The notes beneath the pieces are model-generated. The model saw nothing but the letters and a program-made list of their open reading frames with translations, did no database searches and was not told the DNA's origin. A stretch of DNA of 37,168 bases from the NCBI RefSeq assembly GCF_028737205.1, contig NZ_JAQZAL010000045.1, forward strand, positions 1-37,168, written 5' to 3'. The DNA comes from Actinomycetospora lutea. GTDB taxonomy: Bacteria > Actinomycetota > Actinomycetes > Mycobacteriales > Pseudonocardiaceae. Shown one piece after another: positions 25,604-32,694 of the stretch. The first letter of the stretch is position 1, and each line of letters starts with the position of its first letter. The position numbers were made by a program, and so were the translations under genes.

Positions 25604-26893
25604 ATGTCGATCGAACTGGACAAACGGCTCGCTGCCGAGGGGACGAAGTTCTTGTTGTTCCCGCAGCCGCGCTTCCTGACGTCGAGCGGCGCACCGCTGT
25701 TCCCGGAGCCCGAGACGGTCACCGTCTCGACCCCGCCCGCGACGATCCTCCCCGGTCCCGCCGACGAGCGCATGTACGTCGTCGACGCGAAGTTCAAGCT
25801 GCCGTACGAGTCGGGTCTCGGTGGCCCGCCGTTCGACGGCGAGGTGCACCCGCCCGTCACGGCCGGGTCCGACGGTCACTTCACGCACCTCAATCCCGAC
25901 TCGCGCGACTTCGCGCCGGCCACCATGTACGCCACCGTCCGTCGCGTCCTCGACATCTGGGAGGACTACTTCGGTCACGAGATCCCGTGGCACTTCGAGG
26001 CAGCCTTCGCCCGCCTCGAGATGATCCCGCTCATCGAGTGGGACAACGCGCAGTCGGGCTTCGGATTCCTCGAGTTCGGTTTCGGCCGCACCCCGAACGG
26101 CACGATCGACCACGACCGGCCCTACTGCGAGAACTTCGACGTCCTCGCCCACGAGCTCGGGCACAGCATCATCTTCTCGCAGGTCGGCGTACCGCAGAAC
26201 CCGAGCGACCGGGGAATCGACTACGGGGGGTTCCACGAGTCCGCCGGCGACCTGACCGCCATCGTGGCGCTCCTGCACTTCGACACCTTCGTCGACAAGC
26301 TGCTCGCCGAGACGAAGGGCAACCTGCTCACCGTCAACGGCCTCGACCGCGTCGGCGAGCTCTCCGACGCGCGGCAGATCCGCGTCGCGCTCAACGCGAA
26401 GCGCATGAGCGACGTCGGCGCGGAACCGCACGAGCGCTCCCTGCCGCTCACCGGCGCCATCTTCGACACCATGGTCGAGCTCTTCCAGCAGGACCTCGTG
26501 GACCACAAGCTCATCTCCGCCGAGCTCCGCGAGCGCTCGACGAACACCCCGGCGGGTCCCGGGGACCTCCGGGCCATCGCGCAGGAGTTCGCTGCGGCCT
26601 ACGAGGGCAACGAGGAGGAGTTCAAGGCGTCGCTGTTGAAGGCGCGCGACCAGATGGGCAAGCTCCTCGCGGCGACGTGGTCGAGGCTCTCGCCCGACTT
26701 CATGACCTATCACGACGTCTTCGCCGGGCTCGTCGCCGCCGACCGCGCGATCGCCGCCGGCGAACACGGCAAGATCATCAGGGAGTGCTTCGCCTGGCGT
26801 CGTATCGATCTGCTGCCGCGCACCGCCCAGCTCTTCCGCCGCTCGCTGGACGACTGCGGACTGCGGCCGGCCGCGATCCCGACGTCCCTCTGA
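25604..26893 (+). CDS. HExxH zinc metallopeptidase-like protein of unknown function
   Basis: 429 aa. The zinc motif is DVLAHELGHSIIF (His183, Glu184, His187), followed 25 residues later by FHESAGDLTAIVALL with Glu212 as the likely third ligand, as in gluzincins (thermolysin/fungalysin-like). Tyr/Asn-rich segments before it (GFGFLEFGFGRTPNGTIDHD) resemble the substrate edge of those peptidases. Unlike secreted M4/M36 enzymes it has no signal peptide or propeptide; it starts MSIELDKRLAAEGTKFLLFP. It therefore seems cytosolic, or exported by a non-classical route. ATG 25604 sits 6 nt behind GGAGGGG. The 190-bp upstream region is less GC-rich than its surroundings. The family is not one I can name with certainty. 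Confidence 0.7.
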   Translation: MSIELDKRLAAEGTKFLLFPQPRFLTSSGAPLFPEPETVTVSTPPATILPGPADERMYVVDAKFKLPYESGLGGPPFDGEVHPPVTAGSDGHFTHLNPDSRDFAPATMYATVRRVLDIWEDYFGHEIPWHFEAAFARLEMIPLIEWDNAQSGFGFLEFGFGRTPNGTIDHDRPYCENFDVLAHELGHSIIFSQVGVPQNPSDRGIDYGGFHESAGDLTAIVALLHFDTFVDKLLAETKGNLLTVNGLDRVGELSDARQIRVALNAKRMSDVGAEPHERSLPLTGAIFDTMVELFQQDLVDHKLISAELRERSTNTPAGPGDLRAIAQEFAAAYEGNEEEFKASLLKARDQMGKLLAATWSRLSPDFMTYHDVFAGLVAADRAIAAGEHGKIIRECFAWRRIDLLPRTAQLFRRSLDDCGLRPAAIPTSL

Positions 26894-26909
26894 GCGGGAC
26901 CCGACGACA

Positions 26910-27347
26910 GTGATCACCGTCGTCGCCGTCCGGCACGCCGACGTCGCCGCACCGGAGGCCGGCGGCGATCCCTCGCTCAGTCCGGCCGGGCGGCGTCGCG
27001 CCGCCGCGCTCGCCCACGTCGTCCGCGACCTCGTCGTCGACACGGTGGTCGTGTCGAGCCTGCGGCGCACGCGGGAGACGGTCGCTCCGGTCCTCGACGA
27101 GCGGCCCGGTCTGGTGCCGCTCGTCGAGGACCACCCCGCGGACCTCACCGAGGCCGTGCGCGGCGGGGATCTCGGCGCGACGGTCCTCGTCGCCGGGCAC
27201 AGCAACACCGTGCCCGCCCTGGTCGTCGCCCTGGTCGGCGACCCGGTCAGCCCGATCCGCGCGACGGAGTTCGACCGCCTCACCGTCCTGACGGTCACCG
27301 ACGCGGGGGCCGTCGCGCTGAGCCTGCGCTACGGAGCAGCCGACTGA
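26910..27347 (+). CDS. Histidine phosphatase family protein
   Basis: A 145-aa small member of the phosphoglycerate-mutase-like (RHG) superfamily, similar in size to SixA. It has VVAVRHADVAAP, where the RHG motif is RHA. Further motifs are LSPAGRRRAAALAHVV, VSSLRRTRETVAPVL and the second catalytic His in VLVAGHSNTVPALVVALVG. The Arg/His pair and the late His are intact, so phosphatase activity is likely; the substrate is not known. GTG 26910 starts 16 bp after the metallopeptidase stop, so the two are probably co-transcribed. The ribosome site is weak. Confidence 0.82.
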   Translation: MITVVAVRHADVAAPEAGGDPSLSPAGRRRAAALAHVVRDLVVDTVVVSSLRRTRETVAPVLDERPGLVPLVEDHPADLTEAVRGGDLGATVLVAGHSNTVPALVVALVGDPVSPIRATEFDRLTVLTVTDAGAVALSLRYGAAD

Positions 27348-27552
27348 CCTCCCGCCGTCGCGTCCACCGGCGCGGGCCGTGTCAGGCGTGGATAGCCCCG
27401 TCGTACGCCGTTCTCGGGACGTCCTGGGACGTCGGGAGCATCGACTGACCTGTTCGGCGGTACCGCTCACCGGTTTCCTCGCGCGGAGATGCAGCGTTTC
27501 GTCGCGCGGGTCGGCATCATGTCCTGGCCGAACGGACAGCGATCGCGCGGAG

Positions 27553-28545
27553 GTGACCACGCTGACGGCCGCACACGACGTCGGCGGGCTCGTCCACCCC
27601 GCCCTCTTCTACGCCGACGACGCCTCGTACGTGGCGGGCACGGTCCCGTTCCTGCGCGAGGGGATCGAGGCCGGGGAGCCGGTGATGATGGCCGCGCCGC
27701 CGTCCCGGCTCGATCTCGTGGCGGACGCGCTCGGTCCGGCGGCCGCGGACGTGACGCTGCACGACATGACGGTCGCGGGCCGCAACCCGGGACGGATCAT
27801 CGCCGGGGTGCTGCGCGCGTTCGTCGACGAGCACGCCGGCGCCGGGCGCGTGCGCATCATCGGCGAGCCGATCTGGGCGGGGCGCACCCCGGCCGAGTAC
27901 GCGGCGGCCGTCCAGCACGAGGCCCTCATCAACACCGCGCTCGGCGACCTGCCGGCCACCGTGCTCTGCCCGTACGACACCGGCGCGCTGGCGCCCGCCG
28001 TCCTCGCGGACGCGCAGCGGACCCACCCCGTGCTCGTCGAGGGCGGCGTGACCACCGCGAGCACGCGCTACGCGGACCCCGCGGAGCTCGCGCAGTGGGT
28101 GAGCGGGCCGTTGGCCGAGGAGGACTGCGAGCTCGTCGAGACGCTCGTGTTCGACGCGCCGACCGGACCGCGCACCGTCCGCCGGGCGGTGGCCGAGCAC
28201 GCGGTGCGCGCCGGCCTCCCGCCCGAGCGGACCGCCGACCTGTGCCTCGCCGCCCACGAGACCGCGGTCAACACCATCGTGCACACCGGACGCCCCGGGC
28301 TGCTGACGGTGTGGACGCGCGAGGGCGGGGCGGTCGAGCCGGCCGCGGTCGTGTGCGAGGTGCAGGACAGCGGGTGGATCGCCGACCCCCTCGTCGGGCG
28401 CCACCCCGGCAGCCTCGCGGACGGGCGGGGCTACGGGCTGCGCCTGGTCCACCAGCTCTGCGACCTCGTGCAGGTGCACAGCGACCCGACCGCCGGCACG
28501 ACGGTGCGGATGACCATGAGCCTGCCCACCGGTGCCCCGCTGTGA
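27553..28545 (+). CDS. MEDS sensory domain fused to an anti-sigma-type ATPase domain
   Basis: About 330 aa. The N-terminal MEDS (DcmR-like) domain runs to about residue 170: HPALFYADDASYVAGTVPFL, REGIEAGEPVMMAAPPSRL, VRIIGEPIWAGRTPAEYAAA. The C-terminal GHKL ATPase domain of the RsbW/SpoIIAB type has the N box LAAHETAVNTIVHTG, the G1 motif CEVQDSGWIADP and G2 GYGLRLVHQLCDLVQ. Such proteins are thought to couple a sensed ligand or stress to partner-switching control of sigma factors. The start is uncertain: GTG 27553 overlaps GGAGG, so initiation could be slightly further in. It is followed after 18 bp by a GAF-ANTAR gene, a recurrent pairing in actinomycetes. Confidence 0.82.
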   Translation: MTTLTAAHDVGGLVHPALFYADDASYVAGTVPFLREGIEAGEPVMMAAPPSRLDLVADALGPAAADVTLHDMTVAGRNPGRIIAGVLRAFVDEHAGAGRVRIIGEPIWAGRTPAEYAAAVQHEALINTALGDLPATVLCPYDTGALAPAVLADAQRTHPVLVEGGVTTASTRYADPAELAQWVSGPLAEEDCELVETLVFDAPTGPRTVRRAVAEHAVRAGLPPERTADLCLAAHETAVNTIVHTGRPGLLTVWTREGGAVEPAAVVCEVQDSGWIADPLVGRHPGSLADGRGYGLRLVHQLCDLVQVHSDPTAGTTVRMTMSLPTGAPL

Positions 28546-28563
28546 GGCCGTCCGGGGAGTGGA

Positions 28564-29292
28564 GTGCTCCCCGAGGTGGGTAGGTACCAGGACGTGTTCA
28601 CCGAGCAGGACGAACGGCTGCGCGACTTCCTGGCCACCGGACGGCGGTTCGCCGCCGCGACGAGCGTCGAGGAGACGCTGCAGCTCATCCTCACGTCGGC
28701 CGTCGACACCTCGCCGGCCACCGACCTCGCCGGCGTGCTCCTCCTCGAGGGCCGCGGCAAGATCACCTCGCCGGCCACGACCGACGAGGTCGTCAACCAG
28801 CTCGACGAGATCCAGGCGGAGCACAACGAGGGCCCGTGCGTGGCGTCGATCTACGACGAGGAGCTCGTCGTCGTCCAGGACTTCGCCGACGATCTCGAGC
28901 GCTGGCCGCACTTCGCCCGCGCCGCCCTCGACCGCGACGTGCACAGCTCCCTGTCGTTCCAGCTGTTCAGCGAGGGCAAGCGCGCCGGCTCGCTGAACCT
29001 GTTCAGCCACCGCAAGCACGCCTTCGGCGAGGACGACCGCATCCTCGGCGCCCTGTTCGCGAACCAGGCCGGTCTCGCGCTGCGCGGGGCCCAGCGCGTC
29101 GCCCAGCTCGACCGCGCGGTCGCCTCGCGCGGCGTGATCGGCACGGCCAAGGGCATCCTCATGGAGCGCTTCGGCATCGGTGACGACGAGGCCTTCCAGC
29201 GCCTCGTGCGCAGCTCGCAGGACACCAACATCAAGCTCGTGGACGTCGCCCAGTGGCTCATCGACGAGTCCGCGCCGAAGCGCGAGGGCTGA
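28564..29292 (+). CDS. GAF and ANTAR domain RNA-binding regulator
   Basis: 242 aa. The GAF domain covers about residues 25-175 (ETLQLILTSAVDTSPATDLA, EGPCVASIYDEELVVVQDFA, SLSFQLFSEGKRAGSLNLFS). The C-terminal ANTAR domain covers about 180-235 (LDRAVASRGVIGTAKGILME, RFGIGDDEAFQRLV, VDVAQWLID). ANTAR proteins bind paired hexaloop hairpins in leader RNAs and prevent termination; here the GAF domain would be the input. GTG 28564 follows GGGGAG. The preceding MEDS-ATPase gene may be its upstream signalling partner. I saw no obvious ANTAR target hairpins nearby. Confidence 0.9.
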   Translation: MLPEVGRYQDVFTEQDERLRDFLATGRRFAAATSVEETLQLILTSAVDTSPATDLAGVLLLEGRGKITSPATTDEVVNQLDEIQAEHNEGPCVASIYDEELVVVQDFADDLERWPHFARAALDRDVHSSLSFQLFSEGKRAGSLNLFSHRKHAFGEDDRILGALFANQAGLALRGAQRVAQLDRAVASRGVIGTAKGILMERFGIGDDEAFQRLVRSSQDTNIKLVDVAQWLIDESAPKREG

Positions 29293-29299
29293 CCGCGAC

Positions 29300-30871
29300 T
29301 CAGGAGACGGCGGCGGAGGCGAGCGTCCCCGCCCGGTCCCGGTCGCGCAGGACCGTCTTCTGCACCTTGCCGGTGGCGTTGCGGGGGAGCTGCTCGACCA
29401 GTGCGATGCGGCGCGGGCGCTTGTAGCGGGCGAGGTGCTCGCGGCAGTGCTCGTCGATGGCGTCGGGGGACGGGGGGTCGGCCGGATCCCGCGGGACGAT
29501 CACGGCGAGCGGGGTCTCGCCCCACCGCGGGTCGGCGACGCCGATGAGGGCGACGTCGGCGACCTGTGGGTGCCCGGCCAGGACGTTCTCGACCTCGGCG
29601 CAGTAGATGTTCTCGCCGCCCGAAATGATCATGTCCTTCTTCCGGTCGACGACGTAGTAGTAGCCGTCCGGGTCCTGGCGCACGAGGTCGCCCGAGTGGA
29701 ACCAGCCACCGCGGAACGCCTCGGCGGTCTCCGCGGGCTTGTTCCAGTAGCCCGACATCACCAGCGGGCCGCGGTAGACGATCTCGCCGACCTCGCCCGG
29801 GGCGACGTCCTGCATGTCGTCGTCCACCACCCGGACCTCGACGTTGATCATCGGGGTGCCCACGGAACCGATCTTGCGGACCGCGTCCTCGCCACGCAGC
29901 GTCGTCGTGACCGGGCTGCACTCGGTCTGGCCGAACGAGGTGACGATCTCGGCGTCGGGGAAGCTCGCGATCATCGTGCGGAGCAGCGCGGTCGAGGCCG
30001 GCGCCGCGCCCCACCCGCACTTGCGCAGCGCGGAGAGGTCGCGCTCGCGGGCCGGGACCCGCTCGCAGATCGCCGCCCACTGCGCGGGCACGAAGAAGCA
30101 CGAGGTCACGCGCTCGCGCTCCAGGGTGGCGAGCGCCTCCTCGGGGTCGAAGCCGGTCGACGGCGGGATGACGGTGGTGCCGCCGGCGAACAGCGACGGG
30201 AGGAAGCCCGCCACGCCCGCGATGTGGAAGAGCGGGGTGCCCGAGAGCCAGACGCCCGGCCCGCCCGGTCCGCCGAGGTGCATCGTCGACGAGAACGCGT
30301 GCAGGAACAGGTTGCGGTGCGTGAGCATCGCGCCCTTCGGCGCCCCGGTCGTGCCCGAGGTGTACATGATGAACGCGGTGGCGTCGTCCGGGACGGCGAG
30401 CTCGCGGTAGGCGGGGTCGGCCGCGGCGAGGACGTCCTCGAGGTCGCCGCCGATGGTGATCGTCCGCCGGACGCCGGGCGCGTCGGGCAGCGCGTCGCGC
30501 AGCAGCGCCTCGGTGGCGGTGTCGGCCACGGCGACGACGGCGCCGGAGTCGACCAGCGCGTACGCGACCTCCGTCGCGACGAGCCGGAAGTTGACCGGCA
30601 CGCAGATCGCGCCGGCGCGCAGCACCGCGATGTAGGTCTCGAGCAGCTCGACGGAGTTCAGGCCGAGCACCGCGACCCGGTCGCCCGGCCCGACGCCCGC
30701 GGCGACCAGCGCGTTCGCCAGCCGGGTGATGCGGTCGTCGGCGTCGGCGTAGGTCCGCCGCTGCCCGGTGCCGGCGTCGACGAGGAACTCGGCCCCCGGC
30801 GTCACCCGCGCCCACCGGGCCGCGATGTCGCTGAGCGTCATGCCCCGGCCGGTGATCGCCCCCGTCGTCAT
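29300..30871 (-). CDS. Acyl-CoA synthetase (AMP-forming, FadD-like)
   Basis: A 523-aa ANL-superfamily ligase. The P-loop is FIMYTSGTTGAPKGAMLTHR. Further motifs are GWGAAPASTALLRTM, VTSFGQTECSPVTTTLRG, GWFHSGDLVRQDPDGYYYV, VDRKKDMIISGGENIYCAEV and the catalytic C-terminal Lys in LPRNATGKVQKTVLRD. It activates a carboxylic acid to acyl-AMP and then acyl-CoA. Substrate length is not readable; the fold resembles long-chain and cyclohexanecarboxylate-type ligases. ATG 30871 follows GGTGGGGG; ATG 30841 is also possible. It stands alone and converges with the ANTAR gene, 7 bp apart. Confidence 0.88.
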   Translation of the reverse strand: MTTGAITGRGMTLSDIAARWARVTPGAEFLVDAGTGQRRTYADADDRITRLANALVAAGVGPGDRVAVLGLNSVELLETYIAVLRAGAICVPVNFRLVATEVAYALVDSGAVVAVADTATEALLRDALPDAPGVRRTITIGGDLEDVLAAADPAYRELAVPDDATAFIMYTSGTTGAPKGAMLTHRNLFLHAFSSTMHLGGPGGPGVWLSGTPLFHIAGVAGFLPSLFAGGTTVIPPSTGFDPEEALATLERERVTSCFFVPAQWAAICERVPARERDLSALRKCGWGAAPASTALLRTMIASFPDAEIVTSFGQTECSPVTTTLRGEDAVRKIGSVGTPMINVEVRVVDDDMQDVAPGEVGEIVYRGPLVMSGYWNKPAETAEAFRGGWFHSGDLVRQDPDGYYYVVDRKKDMIISGGENIYCAEVENVLAGHPQVADVALIGVADPRWGETPLAVIVPRDPADPPSPDAIDEHCREHLARYKRPRRIALVEQLPRNATGKVQKTVLRDRDRAGTLASAAVS

Positions 30872-30915
30872 GCCCCCACCTCAGAGCGCGGCGGGCGACG
30901 GCGTCAAGGGCGCAC

Positions 30916-30945
30916 AGATCGGGGGAGCGCAGATCGGGGGAGCGC
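30916..30945. repeat. Perfect 15-bp tandem repeat ending in a palindrome
   Basis: AGATCGGGGGAGCGC is present twice head to tail, and the second copy runs into the 12-bp palindrome GGGAGCGCTCCC (30938-30949). It lies in the 263-bp divergent region between the acyl-CoA synthetase and nitrile-hydratase-like genes, about 50 bp upstream of the synthetase start, so it could be a double binding site for a regulator. The rest of that region shows no gene or clear promoter. Confidence 0.6.
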
Positions 30946-31134
30946 TCCCGCGGCTCCGGCGGCCGCCCGCGAGCGGCACCCTCGGCAGGCGAGCCGCCAC
31001 GCTGATCATGGGAAGCGTGCCCCTCGCCGAGCCGGGGTGGCGCGGACCCGTCCGGGCTCGCCGGTCCGATCTTCCGAGAGTGCCGTGGGTGCAAGCCCTG
31101 GCCCCGGACCCGTCCGCGGCGGTAGGAACTCCTC

Positions 31135-31419
31135 GTGAGCCGGATCAACGACGTGGGCGGCATGGTGGGCTTCCCGCCCGTCGTCGAGGAGCCCGACGAG
31201 CCGCGGTTCCACGCCGACTGGGAGGCGCACGTCGTCGCGCTCAACGGCGCGCTGCTGGGCCGGGGCGTCTACAACCTCGACGAGTTCCGCGACGCGATCG
31301 AGCGCATCCCGCCGGGGGAGTACCTGGCCGCGTCGTACTACGAGAAGTGGTTCCGCGCGATCACCACGCTGCTCGCCGAGAAGGGCGTCGCCACCCCCGA
31401 GGAGCTGGCCGGTGACTGA
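31135..31419 (+). CDS. Nitrile hydratase beta-subunit N-terminal half (stand-alone subunit)
   Basis: 94 aa, beginning MSRINDVGGMVGFPPVVEEP as nitrile hydratase beta subunits do. It has FHADWEAHVVALNGALLGRG, and then FRDAIERIPPGEYLAASYYE with KWFRAITTLLAEKG. In two-subunit enzymes this is only the first half of beta, and the conserved Arg of the AIER segment contacts the oxidised metal-site cysteines. Here the protein stops after the helical domain, exactly as the beta subunit of thiocyanate hydrolase does. GTG 31135 is behind AGGA. The following gene overlaps by 8 bp. The split is a gene organisation, not damage, since the next gene has its own start and ribosome site. Confidence 0.88.
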   Translation: MSRINDVGGMVGFPPVVEEPDEPRFHADWEAHVVALNGALLGRGVYNLDEFRDAIERIPPGEYLAASYYEKWFRAITTLLAEKGVATPEELAGD

Positions 31420-31705
31420 CCGCCCCGACGACCGGTTCGCCCCGGGCGACCGGGTCCGCACCCGCATCGCCGACCCGCCGGGCCACACCCGGCTGCCCCG
31501 CTACGCGCGGGGCGCGCGCGGCGAGATCGTCTCGACCGCCGGTCACCACCCGCTCGCCGACGAGCGCGCCCGCGGCCTCGCCTCCGACCCGCGCGCGGTC
31601 TACCACGTGCGGTTCGCCGCGAGCGACCTGTTCGGCGCCGGCGACCACGCCGTGGTCGTCGAGCTCTGGGAGGACTACCTCGAACCCGACGGGAGCGCAT
31701 CGTGA
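31412..31705 (+). CDS. Nitrile hydratase beta-subunit C-terminal half (stand-alone subunit)
   Basis: 97 aa with the SH3-like barrel of the beta C-terminus: RFAPGDRVRTRIADPPGHTR, LPRYARGARGEIVS, YHVRFAASDLFGAGDHAVVV, ELWEDYLEP. The Arg/His-rich HTRLPRYARG stretch is the part that packs on the metal site of the alpha subunit. It corresponds to the alpha subunit of thiocyanate hydrolase. GTG 31412 has GGAG upstream and overlaps the preceding stop; its own stop overlaps the next start (GTGA). Tight coupling suggests equal amounts of the three subunits. Confidence 0.87.
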   Translation: MTDRPDDRFAPGDRVRTRIADPPGHTRLPRYARGARGEIVSTAGHHPLADERARGLASDPRAVYHVRFAASDLFGAGDHAVVVELWEDYLEPDGSAS

Positions 31706-32292
31706 GCGGTGACCACGCGAGTTCCCCGGTCGCGGCCCGGGTGCGGCACGTCGAGGCGCTGCTCGAGGGCCGCGGGCTGCTCGAGCCGGACGAGATCGAC
31801 GAGCGGATCGACGCCCTCGCCGCGGGCGGGACGCCGGCGAACGGGGCGGCGGTGGTGGCGCGGGCGTGGGTCGACCCGGCGTTCCGGGAGCGCCTGCTCG
31901 CCGACGGCAACGCCGCGATCGCCGAGCTCGGGTTCTCGATGGGCGGGGCCCTGCAGGAGCAGAAGCTGACGGTGGTCGCGAACGACGCCGACGAGCACCA
32001 CGTCATCGTCTGCACGCTGTGCTCCTGCTACCCGATCGCGCTGCTCGGCCCGTCGCCGGGCTGGTACAAGAGCGAGGCGTACCGGTCGCAGGTGGTGCGC
32101 GAACCCCGCGCGGTCCTGCGGGAGTTCGGCGTCGAGCTGCCCGCCTCGACGCGGATCACGGTGTGGGACGCGAGCGCGGAGTCGCGCTACCTGGTGCTGC
32201 CCCGTCGACCCCCCGGGACCGAGGACCGGTCGGAGGAGGAGCTCGCCGCGCTGGTGACCCGTAAGGGGCTGATCGGGACCGCCGCGGTCTGA
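31702..32292 (+). CDS. Nitrile hydratase/thiocyanate hydrolase alpha(gamma)-type catalytic subunit, cobalt type
   Basis: 196 aa with the metal-binding claw C104-T-L-C107-S-C109 in VCTLCSCYPIALLGPSPGWY. Thr in the second position is the mark of cobalt enzymes; iron enzymes have Ser. Other family segments are GLLEPDEIDERIDALAA, ARAWVDPAFRERLLADGN and VVREPRAVLREFGVELP. Two of the cysteines should be oxidised to sulfinic and sulfenic acid. Order and split of the three genes match thiocyanate hydrolase and toyocamycin nitrile hydratase, so the substrate may be a nitrile, thiocyanate or a nitrile in a natural product. No activator/cobalt-loading protein, amidase or cobalt transporter gene is seen in the window. 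Confidence 0.9.
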   Translation: MSGDHASSPVAARVRHVEALLEGRGLLEPDEIDERIDALAAGGTPANGAAVVARAWVDPAFRERLLADGNAAIAELGFSMGGALQEQKLTVVANDADEHHVIVCTLCSCYPIALLGPSPGWYKSEAYRSQVVREPRAVLREFGVELPASTRITVWDASAESRYLVLPRRPPGTEDRSEEELAALVTRKGLIGTAAV

Positions 32293-32427
32293 GCCGAGGA
32301 CCGCCCGATCGGCGCTCTGTTACCGTCGCCCCCGCGTTGCTGTCTTCTTTTCCTCGCTGTGCTCGAGCCTCGTGGATCAGTCGATGTCACTCGCTCGCAC
32401 AGATGCACCATCACCGAAAGAGGATTC

Positions 32428-32631
32428 ATGGCTGACGGCACCGTCAAGTGGTTCAACGCCGAGAAGGGGTTCGGCTTCATCGCGCCGGACGACGGGGGCA
32501 AGGACATCTTCGTCCACTACTCCGCGATCCAGGGCGGCGGCTTCCGCTCCCTCGAGGAGAACCAGCGGGTCACCTTCGAGTGGAGCCAGGGCCAGAAGGG
32601 CCCGCAGGCGGACTCGGTCCAGGCTCTCTGA
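32428..32631 (+). CDS. Cold-shock protein (CspA family)
   Basis: 67 aa, a single cold-shock domain: [20 protein letters not shown], then [20 protein letters not shown] and [19 protein letters not shown]1 (KGFGFI) and RNP2 (DIFVHY) are intact, so it should bind single-stranded RNA or DNA as a chaperone. ATG 32428 follows AAAGAGG. The 135 bp before it are C/T-rich and unusually A/T-containing for this window and probably form a long leader, as in other csp genes, though I cannot show a thermosensor structure. Confidence 0.95.
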   Translation: MADGTVKWFNAEKGFGFIAPDDGGKDIFVHYSAIQGGGFRSLEENQRVTFEWSQGQKGPQADSVQAL

Positions 32632-32673
32632 GACCCCCGCCCCGGGATCACGGCCCGGACATCACGGCGCGGA

Positions 32674-32694
32674 GATCACGTCTCGAGCGTGATC
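32674..32694. terminator. Hairpin at the end of the cold-shock and MFS genes
   Basis: GATCACG and CGTGATC arms (7 bp, perfect) with a 7-nt loop lie 43 bp after the cold-shock stop and overlap the last codons of the convergent MFS gene. Just before it ATCACGG recurs at about 14-bp spacing three times. It could serve as a shared terminator; there is no T-run. Confidence 0.45.

Noticed and set aside
27416..27433. Two GGGACGTC copies 10 bp apart before the MEDS gene
   Set aside because: Too short and without a promoter around them to claim a site.
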